DNA of 64,000 nucleotides from Suillus spraguei. Its lineage: Eukaryota > Basidiomycota > Agaricomycetes > Boletales > Suillaceae. Shown one piece after another: positions 32,270-42,873 of this stretch; positions within the stretch are counted from its first letter, which is position 1; each line of letters opens with the position of its first letter. The translations under genes were made by a program, and so were the position numbers. Location: NCBI GenBank assembly GCA_016800925.1, contig JABCPU010000010.1, positions 186,001-250,000 on the forward strand. The letters are read 5' to 3'. The notes beneath the pieces were generated by a model. The model did no database searches and was not told the DNA's origin. It was given only the letters and a program-made list of their open reading frames with translations.

Positions 32270-32964
32270 GGCTGGTGACCGTTAAGACCAAAAGACTAGG
32301 AGTCAAAAGTTTCAGTTACCAGCGTTTAGGAAACCTGGTGACGGGCATATGTCACAGATAGTGACCATATGCGCACAGAGCAGGACTTGGCCCGTGCCGA
32401 GTGCTTGCGTTGATTCAACTTGTTTAAACTCAATTAAAACTCGATGAAACAATGTATATGTGCAAGCGGTTACACAGGGTATAGTAGCGTACGCACTGGC
32501 GTAAATACTGTTCCGATTGCCTGACTATCATAGAATACAGCAGCACAGCTGAAGCTCGCAGCTTTAGGCGTCTGCGTGAGTTATGCGAGACATGAACAAA
32601 AATTCACGAAAATGCAGCTGGAAAATCTGGCAGATATTCTGTGACTATCCTAAAGGCTTGCCACGAGTACGTATGAACTGGCAGCGCGGGTTAGATTCTA
32701 ACAGCGGTCTCACTATTATCCAGGCTCAGCTACCCCATCGTCCATGCGGAAGGAAAGGCCAGGTCCCGACGTCTCTGCAGCCTTGCATACAACACTCAAC
32801 TAGAGTGCTTTAAATCCGTATGCTAAAACGTATGCAATTCCTGGCTATTTGGAGCGGCTGAGCTGATCGGGGTCCTGCAATAGTCTGTCATCTGAATACA
32901 TGACATTGTACATAAGCATGTACTTTTTCGTGGCATAAAGACCAGGGCTCGAGCGCCAGATATA
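32270..32964. other. Island boundary, no gene seen
   Basis: Sequence between the last transposon ORF and the 3' end of SEN54. It has a short inverted motif at about 32346-32372 (GGCATATGTCAC...GTGACCATATGC) and no convincing coding frame. Confidence 0.4.
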
Positions 32965-34645
32965 CTAGAGAGTTGGCCACTCTTCAAAAGCGCCTTGACT
33001 GAATCGAAAGAAACTGATGTTGCCCGAGTCTACAGCTGCAATGACTATGTTCTTTTTGCCAGCCTTGAGTGCTGCAAATGGATGCGGCCGTGGTTGAGAT
33101 GATATAGGCTGTGGCGTTGATGATGGCAACAACCACGAAAAAATATGTCTGAAGGTTGATGTATGGACGGGAGATGCGACTGCTGCAGGGGGTGGTTGAA
33201 CTACTAAAGGTGCTCCGCGCCTTCGTGGGAGAGGCGGGGGAGTTTCCGGAAGAACATTAAATAGTTCTGTCAATTCGTACAGAGAGGGCACAAGAGCGGT
33301 TCGCGCGCTGTTACGCAAAGTTCAGCTGGCAAGTTTCGATAATCAGATTTCTCTTACTTGATAACGACAATCTGGAAATCAGGCTGCGGGGGAGTAGTTT
33401 TCCGGAAGTTGGTCGAAGGCTTGTACATGTTATAGAATATCTTGTATGGGGACGAGGGTGCGACAGGAGTCGCACGACTGGAATGGGATGCGACGGAGTA
33501 GCCTGCGGGCATAACCCGCAGAGACTTGAGGACCTTGCCTATATAAAACTTGTTATTGATAGGCTCGAGCGGAGTAGAGTGGTCCCAACCATATGATTTA
33601 TCGTGATGTATCCACCTACTTATCCTGAGTGGTCGCCACCAATTAAACGACCCTCTCCAAAGTCTCACAACATGCATCGTAAAATGCGAGAAAATGTATG
33701 ATAATCTTCGGCAGAATGACGGAGATGCACCGTCACTCCCTACGCGAGGTGGGGGCACTGGATAACTAGAGCTAGGTGGATCTGTGCGGGTGACGACATA
33801 CCCCAGGCGCCTCAAGTATGCAAAGACCTATGAGCGATATTGAGTATTGTTAGTGATAAATCTGTGGTTTGAATCACCTGGTATTTTTCAAGCGTTAGGT
33901 CTTCCTTCCCAATTATTTCTGCGAAAGCCTGTTGAACAGACATTGGAGCACCTTGAATGTCATCTAAGCCAGTCAAATCCGTTGGAATATCCTTCCAGCA
34001 GAACAAAGCGCCCCTTTCAATCAGATAAAGCGCCTCTTCGGGCAGCAACTCCAGTCTCTTCTGCAGCTTCATTGAATCGTTGTTGATCGATGTGGGCCGT
34101 GCTGCTGAATGGCCCATAACAGAAAAGTGAATACCTCTGGCAACGGTAACATGAACGCGAGATATTTGAGGAAACCAGATGCCATAGCTAATAGATTTAC
34201 TATGCAGGGATCAGTGTAGATTCGCGCAACTGAAACACAAAATACCTAGATATGGCGCGATCAGCTTTGAGGGCGTCAAACATCGCAGCACGGGCTCGGT
34301 CCAACACATGGACCTGAAGGCCTGAGCCCCCTCCTGGAGCAGGCTCAAAATCTTTCTCTCCGCGTTTTGGGATTACCGGACGCACGGCGCCAATCTTTCT
34401 GCTGCACTTAGTACAATATATGCATATATGATACTTACGACTTACGGTAGCTTTGTCCAATCCAGACCTCCATCTTCATCCCCCGAAGATTCTTCTTCAG
34501 CTAGATCTAAAGTTGATATCGCAGGCTGAGGTCGCGGCCTTTCCAGTGCATCATCCATGACTGTCAGGTAAACGACGGGTTTCTCTGTCAAATTGCCGGT
34601 GGGAAAATGTTTTGACAGGTCAAGTTTGGGCGTCTCATGAGTCAT
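32965..34645 (-). CDS. SEN54: tRNA-splicing endonuclease subunit Sen54
   Basis: Sen54 is a structural subunit of the heterotetramer (Sen2-Sen34-Sen15-Sen54) that cuts introns out of pre-tRNAs. Model: complement(32965-33307, 33358-33827, 33878-34199, 34246-34398, 34446-34645), 495 residues, in frame throughout. The conserved N-terminal Sen54 domain covers ARGIHFSVMGH, LELLPEEALYLIERGALFCW, SVQQAFAEIIG, TLEKYQ and FAYLRRLGYVVTR across exons 3-4. The C-terminal part has PPQPDFQIVV, a joined NARTALVPSLYELTELF, and the closing beta strands NIVIAAVDSGNISFFRF. An acidic region (EEESSGDEDGG) lies near the N-terminus. Exon 2 has a tandem acceptor (cagcag), so one extra Arg is possible. Its promoter abuts a candidate MITE carrying CACGTG. 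Confidence 0.95.
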
Positions 34646-34671
34646 ATAGTCATAAGATAGACTCGTTCATA

Positions 34672-35092
34672 CACCGGTTCATCACGTGACTTGAGGCCAG
34701 AATGCATGATTTCGGCTCGTAACTTTACTTCAAATTAGAATTAACAAAATCTGTTCCATGATTTTGTAGATACATACTACTATATAGAAATGGTCTACTC
34801 AGATTTCTTATTTTCGGCCAACTGAAGGAGGAGTAGGCTTTTTGGTAGCAAATTTACCTTTATGACCCATTTGTGACATGCCTGTCAGGCTGGTGGTGCA
34901 CTCAAGACACCTTGACAAAATATAAAGCCTACTCGTCTCTCAGTTTCTTACATCACATCATAAAAATACATGCTCGGCTTGCTACAGACTATCCACACAT
35001 ATTTATGGAACAGATTTTGCTCATGTTTTGTATACAATGAGTTATATGTAATTTTGTTGAAAAGTCACGCTACGTCACGTGATGAACCGGTG
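34672..35092. mobile_element. Candidate MITE with 19 bp perfect terminal inverted repeats
   Basis: CACCGGTTCATCACGTGAC at 34672-34690 is exactly repeated in reverse complement at 35074-35092, 421 bp end to end. The interior is AT-rich and non-coding. Each end has the palindrome TCACGTGA. No clear target duplication flanks it (ttcata on the left, agtgag on the right), so the element is not proven. Its left end is 27 bp from the SEN54 start codon. Confidence 0.55.
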
Positions 35093-37803
35093 AGTGAGGT
35101 CTATCTTATCTGCCAACCTTCCCCTCTCTCCTCTCAGCTCACATGTCTCTATTTTTGACGAAACAGCCCTCGGTCATCGTTCGAGTCCTCGACTTTGAAT
35201 CTTGCCTACCCCACGCATGACACACAAAATTGCCCTCTATACTATGCTGCCTTGTGTTTTTCTCAATATTATACTGCGGTGTTTGCTTCAGCCGACGACT
35301 TTTGTGTCTGGTTACAGAATGCTTCGCATGAACACTGCCAAATTCCAATCATATCATCGCTGCAGTGCAAGTGTTAGTGCAGTCTACGTCATCTTCAAGT
35401 CATGGCGTTTCTTTGTGCGTCTCTATGGATGATAATGACAATGTCATCCCTTTTGCGCGTGGTCGCTTTGAATCAGGGTCACATTTTCATTGCTCTGTTT
35501 TTCTTCATATTTCCCCAGCCCTCCCTCTGCATCCTATGTGGCTTTGAGACAGCACAGAAATCTTGTCTGGTTTCATTACAATCAATATCATCACGACGGC
35601 TTGCAAAATCTACCTGCATCTATATTGACCTTTTTCCCGCCGTTTTTCCCAGAAGAGAGCAGATACGCGTATGAAGACTGCCGCTCTCCTGTCTTACTTT
35701 CTGAAACGTTGCACCGATCTTTCTGTTGATCTGTCATTCGAACAGTTGGTTGATGTGCTACTACCTCTTGATTGTTCTGGGACACGAAGTACTCTCGTCT
35801 TCAGCCACATTGATGTATGGTGAAGAGGTGGCGGTCGCTCTGCGTAAACTCCTTCCTCTTACTGCTTTAATTGCAGGAGATCGCGTGACCGCCGAAGCTT
35901 CTTTGGCATTGCCCTGATATGATATATCTGGTCCGTTGGATGAACAGACTCGCAAACTTCAAATCTTGTCTTGGTTGTCTTATCTTCAACTTGTGTTCGT
36001 GAGCAGCCTCAAGTGGTTCGTGTATCGATAAGCCCTTGGTCAAATTGTGCCAAGGCGAGCTCCATTTCTTAGATCGGGTGAATTGTCTATCACACACGAT
36101 AATTGTTCTATCGAAGTCGTCACACAGCTGGAATGAACTAAAATATTCATGCAGAACAGTGGAGTCAGGGATTGGCGCGACTGAGCGCTGTTACCGATAG
36201 CGCCAATACTATAGAGAAGAGCAAAAGCACCAAAAACAGCAGAAGCAGCCTGCAAGCCATGATAACAAACACTCAACCCGTTCGCACATTTGGAGTTGAC
36301 AAAGGACTCATCATAGCAGTCACACTCTTCCCCGATAGTATGACGACAGTATTGTCTTGGTGCGCACTGTGGGTTAGTAGCAGCATCACGAGACGGGTGA
36401 TGCGGTGATATCAACGGAGAGCTCATCAGCAAGGCATCAAAGCCTTCCCGAGAAGCATCAAGTCACTGGACGTTTCTCCGGATAGCACAGTGCTAGCAGC
36501 TAGCTCAACAACTGGTCAGACCAACGAAGCTATGGAGCACGAAATCATGGCAACTGGGAGGGGTTCCAATAAAATTCCATGCAGGAGACATGCATGTTTT
36601 CATACTCCATAGGATAGAAGGTATGACGGTCTTGCCTGTGTTTAGCTATAGACGGTGTTCGATGGAGGACGGAGACAAGAAGCGATAACAAAAGATCTTG
36701 GGCGTATGCGTGAGAGCTAGCAATCGTGTGATCCCACGGTAGTACCATCCGGGCAGGTTCTTCATGGCGAGGCAGCAAGGAGCGCTGGAATAAACATGCT
36801 CGTTGCCTTACCCTTGTCACCTCCGCATCTTAAGACAGCATCTTAAGATCCGAAGGCTCTCAGATTGACAAACGATGGATGGCTACATGCTTTGTGTCCT
36901 TACAATGTTTTTGTTCTAGGACAAGTTACTAGACAAATATTCCCTTTTTTGCGTACCGCAGGTTGCGTTTTATCGCATTCCGCAGATGCCAGGCGAACGC
37001 ATCACGGAAAGCAGTAAAGACTCACGTGCGAAGTTGATACAGATCAGACACTGCTAGGCTTTGTCTATTAAGGTAGAAGGCGTGTGTGATAATATGGATG
37101 ATCCCACAAAGAGTATGAAAGATACTATGAGTGGGTAACGAATTTTAATAATATCCGTTACAAGATGATTTCTTGTAGGTAAATAACCTACTTTCAAAAT
37201 GTCCTAATAGACCTGCAGTGATGTATCACGATCCACGATTGTTTCGTTCTCAAGAACATCTTCATGAGTATTGTAATAAGAAGGCGGGTGATTGAACGTT
37301 TCTAAATCTCCCCCTTCGTCGTCACATGCTGAATGTGGCAACGAGAAATGTTCCTGAAAGTCCTATCATCATTGTCGGAGACTCGGAGTCACATTCTCTT
37401 GACATCGAGTCGACACCGCCTAGCAAGGTTTCAGCACTATCACTAGCCGCGATAAAAGACGTGACACACTGAGTCTTCCCGCTTGTATGTGAGCTTTGCT
37501 TTGCATCATACTGTACGCCGATTCCTGGAAGGTCTTGGAGTACTGTACTGAGTCGGAAGGCTCTCCCATGTGAAAGAAATACATGGCACTCCAGACCGGA
37601 ACAGCCTCCAGGAATATCTGAACACATACTACGTCCGGAGCATTAAAGGTTGGCGAGAGCGATGCAAGGTGCTCCAAAACGGGACAAAGGTCTAGAAGTA
37701 CCTGAACATATTCTGAGCAAAGTATTGCCGTGACTGTTACAGTGGCACGTGACCGCATTTCATGTCAGCGCGTCGTGTGACAGTCAGCGCGTTTCTTACC
37801 ACC
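35093..37803. other. 2.7 kb intergenic region, possible gene relics
   Basis: Many short frames but no complete gene. A plus-strand frame at about 35560-35729 reads like protein (LVWFHYNQYHHDGLQNL, FPPFFPEESRYAYEDCRSPV) and overlaps another readable frame (35671-35824). This looks like an old frameshifted gene or transposon relic that I cannot name. A minus-strand frame at 36432-36040 has eight cysteines, but no supporting features. CACGTG boxes occur at 37023 and 37746. Confidence 0.4.
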
Positions 37804-38922
37804 ATGGATGACAACGACGACCCCATATCCCATTTCTTCGACGAAGAAGATGTAGACCTCTACGCCGTCTTATCCCTTAAATCAGATGCATCCGCAGAAG
37901 ATATCCGGAAGTCCTACAGGAAACTGGCTTTGCTGTGTCATCCTGACAAACTAATCAACGCCACCGAGGAGGAACGGGCAAGCGCATCTACGCAATTCCA
38001 GAGGATCGGTTTTGCATATACCGTTCTAAGCGATGAAAAGCGGAGGAAGAAATATGACAAAACTGGAAAGACAGACGAAGGATTGCTCGGTGAGGCGGAT
38101 GAGGACGGCGGTTGGGAAGCTTACTTTGAGGACCTATTTGACCGTGTCACACGCGGGAGACTGGACGAAATGAAGAAGGAATATCAAGGTGTGTCTAAAT
38201 TATATCCGGTAGATCGTCAAGTAACTCGGCTTATAGGATCTTCTGAGGAGATTGAGGACCTCAAGGCCGCGTACCTTGAAACCGGAGGGTCATTCGACGA
38301 AATCATGAAGCACATTCCTCACTCTACTATCGATGATGAGCCAAGATTCGTAGTCACACTGTCGAATCTTGTCCAAGCCGGCGATCTGCCAAGTCTTCCG
38401 CAATGGATGTCGAGCTCCAAAGACGAGAAAGCCAAGTTAGTGAGGAAGAAGCAGAGCTCCAAAGAGGCAAAGGAAGCTGAAGAACTTGCAAAGGAACTTG
38501 GCGTGTGGGATGAATTCTATGGAAGCGGAAAGACAGGAGCGAGAAAGGGCAAAGGGAAAGCGAAGAAATCTGCCGATGACGAGGATGAAGGAGACACTTC
38601 AGCACTCCAGGCCCTCATTCTGAAGAAGCAGAAGGACCGCCATGGATTTCTGGACGACCTGGCTGCCAAGTACTCAAATATGGAAGAGTCTTCCAGAGCG
38701 AAGGGAGGAAGGGGAAAGAAACGGAAGAAGGGTGCGGACGAGTCTGAAGCTGAAGTGGAATCGCCAAGGAAGAAACCTCATGCCCAGGATCCTCCTGACA
38801 TTGATGACGAGGAATTCGCAAAGATACAACAGAGGATTTTTGCGGATAAGCGCAAGCCAACTGGTGAAGGATCGTCACCAGCGAAGGGGAGACGGAGCGG
38901 GAGAGCGAAGAAAGCTAAATAA
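37804..38922 (+). CDS. DnaJ-domain protein, DNAJC9-like
   Basis: J-domain cochaperone; DNAJC9 relatives recruit Hsp70 and bind histones H3-H4 in the nucleus. The start is set at ATG 37804 (ACCACCATGG, good context); an upstream in-frame ATG at 37762 is less likely. Model: 37804-38188 joined to 38237-38922, 356 residues. The J domain starts at VDLYAVLSLKSDASAEDIRK, with the HPD motif in LLCHPDKL. A second conserved block follows (joined EYQGSSEEIEDLKAAY, DDEPRFVVTLSNLV), as in DNAJC9. The C-terminus is highly basic with nuclear-localisation-like clusters (GRGKKRKKG, GRRSGRAKKAK). The intron is 48 nt, a multiple of three without a stop, so it can be mistaken for coding sequence. Confidence 0.92.
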   Translation: MDDNDDPISHFFDEEDVDLYAVLSLKSDASAEDIRKSYRKLALLCHPDKLINATEEERASASTQFQRIGFAYTVLSDEKRRKKYDKTGKTDEGLLGEADEDGGWEAYFEDLFDRVTRGRLDEMKKEYQGVSKLYPVDRQVTRLIGSSEEIEDLKAAYLETGGSFDEIMKHIPHSTIDDEPRFVVTLSNLVQAGDLPSLPQWMSSSKDEKAKLVRKKQSSKEAKEAEELAKELGVWDEFYGSGKTGARKGKGKAKKSADDEDEGDTSALQALILKKQKDRHGFLDDLAAKYSNMEESSRAKGGRGKKRKKGADESEAEVESPRKKPHAQDPPDIDDEEFAKIQQRIFADKRKPTGEGSSPAKGRRSGRAKKAK

Positions 38923-39103
38923 CCCCTGTTTTATGGATGTTTGCCCACGTATTTATCTTGTTGTATGTTTGCTAAATTATTATCATTACCTGTGTCACGT
39001 ATGGCGCGTATGCTGGCCAACGATTTACTTGATCAGCTAGCACGACGACAATCTTTCAGGCTCCACTGACAATAATGAGATTAAGTACTAGTAAGTGAGA
39101 CTC
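38923..39103. other. Convergent 3' intergenic region
   Basis: 181 bp between the stops of the J-protein gene (plus) and the FHIP-like gene (minus); it must hold both 3' ends. No other feature seen. Confidence 0.5.
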
Positions 39104-42100
39104 TCAAACGTGTCTTACTAGATCAATTCCTAAACTACGACGAGCATGAATAATGGCCACCAACTCCTTGATGCACTCTTCCAAAACAACAACGTTGTCC
39201 AGCAGCTGGGACAATGTCACTTGCGTTCCCTTCCCTCTATTCAAGTCCCCTCCCTCTGGTCGAGCGGCTGCATGCCCACCCCATTGGCTACCAGCACCGA
39301 ATACATCATCTTCATCCGCATTCCACTTCGACGGCTGGGCTGATGTCCAGGGACCCGACTGCGGAACAGGAGCCACAAAGGGTTCAACGACAATGTCCCG
39401 GGTGCGCTGATAATGAGGAGCAAATGGATTTGCAGCGACGTGTTTGCCGTCTGACCTCGGAGGCGTTGTGGGTTCAGAAGGCACCTTGGATGGGGCGGCC
39501 TTAATTTTTCTTGGGGTCAGGAAAGATACGAGAGCTGAGGTCTTTGGTTTCGACTTCGGCGGTTGAGGAGGCGTGTCAGGAGCCTGAACGACGTCCCAGG
39601 AACTCGATGGTGGTAGGTTAGGCGACAAGGCATTTTGTACCGGTTCAAGTGAGAGGGTGAGTGCATCAGTCAGATTTTCAGAGAATAAAAGACCCTGTCG
39701 CCTTTCGAGGAGATATTGGTCGAAATTTTCGACTGATTGCCGGTAGCGTTCCAGCTGGCCAACGAGGCCCTGGAAGATAACGTGTACGACGGGACGGGTA
39801 TGTTCGTCCAGCCTGATGGCAGGAAGTATATTGGTTTCTGTGGCAAACTTCTCATCGATCACGGAGTCTATGGATCTATCATCTCGGCCATCATCTGTAT
39901 CAAGATAGGGATCCGAGAATGAGGCGAAAGTCTCTGACACTGCACATGTGAGCCACCCTGCAATGGAGCGGTTGGGGCAGACAGCTAGTTTTGCAAGCAC
40001 ACCCGTGAGCGAGATGTTCATCTTTGGCGAGTTTGAGAAGAATGTGCGCATAGACTCGAGGATAAGCGAGAGAATGGGGTCGTTGACATTGAGTCGATGC
40101 TTCAATTTTGAACGTGCGTTCATGTCTTCATCATCGTGGATATGGAAACAACTATGGTTCTGGATGGACGATATTGCGTCGCGGAGATAGTGGTCATAGC
40201 CAGTGCTGAAAGCATCATCGTTGTGTGTGGGGTCGACACGGGAGACCAGTGTGAGGTAGAGCCCCATCTCACGCTCGTGGGTTGAGAACGTTATATCTGG
40301 TTGGACGAATGTGGGCAGAAACGGTATTTGTCGCCTTGCAGAGGGTTTGGTCTCCTCTGCACCAGGATAAACGAATTCCTCTTCATCACTATCCTCTTCA
40401 CCTGTCTGCGTAACATCCGGAAAAATCATAGCTGGCTCAGGATAGCTCGTCGCGTTTGCATCATAGAATACAAGGAACAAGCTTCTGGTTGAAACGTGAC
40501 ATTGCTGGCTCAGCATTGACTGGAACAACTGCAGAGCTGATGCAACCGTCGCCTGATTCATCGAGTGCAGATTCGTGAGTAGCAAGTCTTTCAGCGTGAA
40601 TCGCCCCACCGATGTGAAGTATTCCGACTGTTTTTGTGATTCAGGAGCCTCCATCTCAAGCAGGACCATTGCGCTACTTTTACGCCGGCGGTGGTGTGTT
40701 GGACGGTCAGCAGCGCGAGGAGGAGCACTGGTGAGATTGAGCATGCGAGGATGTGGTCGTAAGTGGGAGGTGTCATCATTACCCTCACTCATGAGGAATT
40801 CCACGAAGAGGTCGGAAAGCTGACTTGGCTCGAGAGTACGAATTACGATGTCGATATAAGACATCACAGCAACAGCACTGCCGTCAAGATCTGAGCACTC
40901 AAGGATGGATGGATAGAGAATGTTCTCAAGAAAGCTGCGACGCACAGCATCCAGTATAGAGTGCACAATAGAAGTGCCTACCAACGCAGATGCATCGAGG
41001 CTGGACTCGGGGAAATCATGGACTGTGTTTCTGCGGAGAATGTCCTGCAAAAATTCTAGCAACTTGAGGAAGTGGTCGAGGCGAGATTTGAAGTCTGGAT
41101 TAGAAGAATCCTCGATACCTAAGGAACGGTTATCCTCCACCACTAATTCAGCATGTTCTGTCTGATCGTCAGTGTCTAGTCCTGCGCTGCCGAGCACCAT
41201 GCCACTTCCGTGTGAGGGATCAGCTCGAGTCGGTGGCTTTATCTCCAATTTTGATGGAAGTAAAGAGTATACTGCGCCAAGACCCGCTCCAAGAACGTCT
41301 GAAAAATCACCATCGACGATATACTCCGCCAAGGCAAGTGCCGCATCTGCAATCGGATCTCCAGACGCTGTCTCCAATCCAGAGGCTGGAGCTGATTCCT
41401 GTCCGTCCCCGGCTAATCTATGTATTGGTTCCCCAGGGGACATTGCAACATCCATGAGGAAGAGCAAGCCCGCGCGTGCAAAGTCGCCGATCTGCCCTTC
41501 GCGGTGAACGAATCGGAGTAGATAGTTGAAAAGGAGGAACTCATATTCTGTCTTGCGAAAATGGGCAGCCTGAGATGCAGGAGCAGACGTTATTGTGGCC
41601 TGTGAAGGTGTTGGTGATGTACGCTCCCCTGTTTCCCCATCATTGTCATTGCCCTTGTCCTTGTCCTTGTCCTCGTCCTCGTCCTCGTCCTCGTCCTCAT
41701 CCTCGTCCTCATCCTCTTCTTCAACAGAGAAAAGCGGATCCGAGTGGTACCAGTGTTTATCATGGAAAAAAATCATCAACAGTTCACGGTACGTCGTATA
41801 CGGCTGCACAAAATACACAATAAATTCAACACTGTCGCCCGTCAGTTTCTGTCGATCGCCAAACACGAGACAGATACTCACAATCAAGCTCATAATCAGA
41901 CGGCTGGCTCCGCACGGCATTTTTTGCAGCTCCCATGACCCTGCCCCGACCGTCTAGCTGTTCTTGGATGTCGTCTCCGACACAGTTACGCAGGAGGCGC
42001 AAGACAGCGCGGTGTACAGCAGAGTGCACGAGGAATTGCTCATCCATGAGAATAACCATGTTCTGCACTGCACGGAGCACCTCGGCCTGGATTCCAGAGG

Positions 42101-42585
42101 GCCGATCGGGTTCTGCGAGGCGCACGAGTGTGCCCAAGACGTCTGTTGAAGTATGAACTATTAGCTACATGGGCGAGGGTAAATTGCAGTTGTTGGAGTG
42201 CAGACCATTCTTGAGTAGAAATTCTAAGCAAGCACCAGTCACGCTGACAGAGAGTGATAATCAACGCTATCGAGACCTTCATGATCCCAGAGTACGTACC
42301 CTTCTTCGGCATGGGATGATTCCCTGACCAGGGTGTCGACCATAGATTGCAAGTGCACCGGGGCATCAGTGGACTTGATGCCCTTGGTGAGCTGCCGTTC
42401 ATCTGGGTGCTCGAGTATTGTCTAGTCACCAAGCATATTGAGCGTCCAACTGGGACCTAGGAAATTCGGGAAGGGAGTAGTACCTTGACAACATTCCAGG
42501 ATCTGCTGAATTCAGCTGCGTGGTCTTGAACGGGCTTTGGCGAGGCTTGAGGTGTTGTGCGGAGGAACTTGGAGAAGTAGTCCAT
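39104..42585 (-). CDS. FHIP/RAI16-like protein
   Basis: It belongs to the FHF-complex HOOK-interacting protein family (RAI16-like domain), which links endosomes to dynein through Hook. Exons from the 5' end: 42585-42484 (MDYFSKFLRTTPQASPKPV), 42421-42300, 42243-42206, 42142-41882, then one long exon to 39104; about 1080 residues. RAI16-like landmarks are SRSWNVVK, ILMDEQFLVHSAVHRAVLRLL, TYRELLMIFFHDKHWY, FLLFNYLLRFVHREGQIGDFARAGLLFLM and the C-terminal LEECIKELVAIIHARRSLGID. An acidic ED/KD tract follows near 41650-41730. The joint between exons 4 and 5 (41882 to about 41795) cannot be spliced with the best donor and stay in frame. A one-base deletion or a weaker donor must be assumed. Confidence 0.88.
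41648..41727. repeat. Hexanucleotide GTCCTC/GTCCTT microsatellite within the FHIP-like gene
   Basis: Tandem CCTTGT and CCTCGT hexamers encode the acidic tract (ED)n(KD)n on the minus strand. Because the unit is six bases, length changes keep the frame. Confidence 0.85.
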
Positions 42586-42668
42586 CGTGCCTGGACATTA
42601 GCCCGTCACGGTATTACGGTAAGGACTCAGAGAAAGTGATCTGTGAAACGTGGAGGAACGCGACCTTT

Positions 42669-42674
42669 CACGTG
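42669..42674. promoter_or_regulatory. CACGTG box upstream of the FHIP-like gene
   Basis: In context TTTCACGTGATG, 84 bp upstream of the FHIP-like start codon. The same hexamer occurs 38, 53 and 49 bp upstream of SEN54, the J-protein and the LRR-like gene. Confidence 0.4.
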
Positions 42675-42873
42675 ATGTGCACTTTAGTTTGAAATTTGAA
42701 ATATGTATGTACTTAGTATGAGTACTTGCACAAGTGCGACTCGGTGAAGTAAGTAGCCGTCAGTAAAGGGACAAGTGCACGAAACAGAGATCCGTGATTA
42801 AGTATGAGTAATAAAGTATAAAGCATTGATAAAGAATGATAGTACACAAAGAGAAGATAATGATACAAGTCAG

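Noticed and set aside
36040..36432. Minus-strand 130-codon frame with eight cysteines
   Set aside because: No signal peptide at the start, no homology I recognise, no splice or codon support.
37326..37472. 48-codon plus-strand frame (VPESPIIIVGDSESHS)
   Set aside because: Looks protein-like but is short and isolated, with no neighbour to join.
41575..41823. Antisense frames rich in Ser or Pro-Arg-His
   Set aside because: They are the opposite-strand reading of the GTCCTC microsatellite in the FHIP-like gene.
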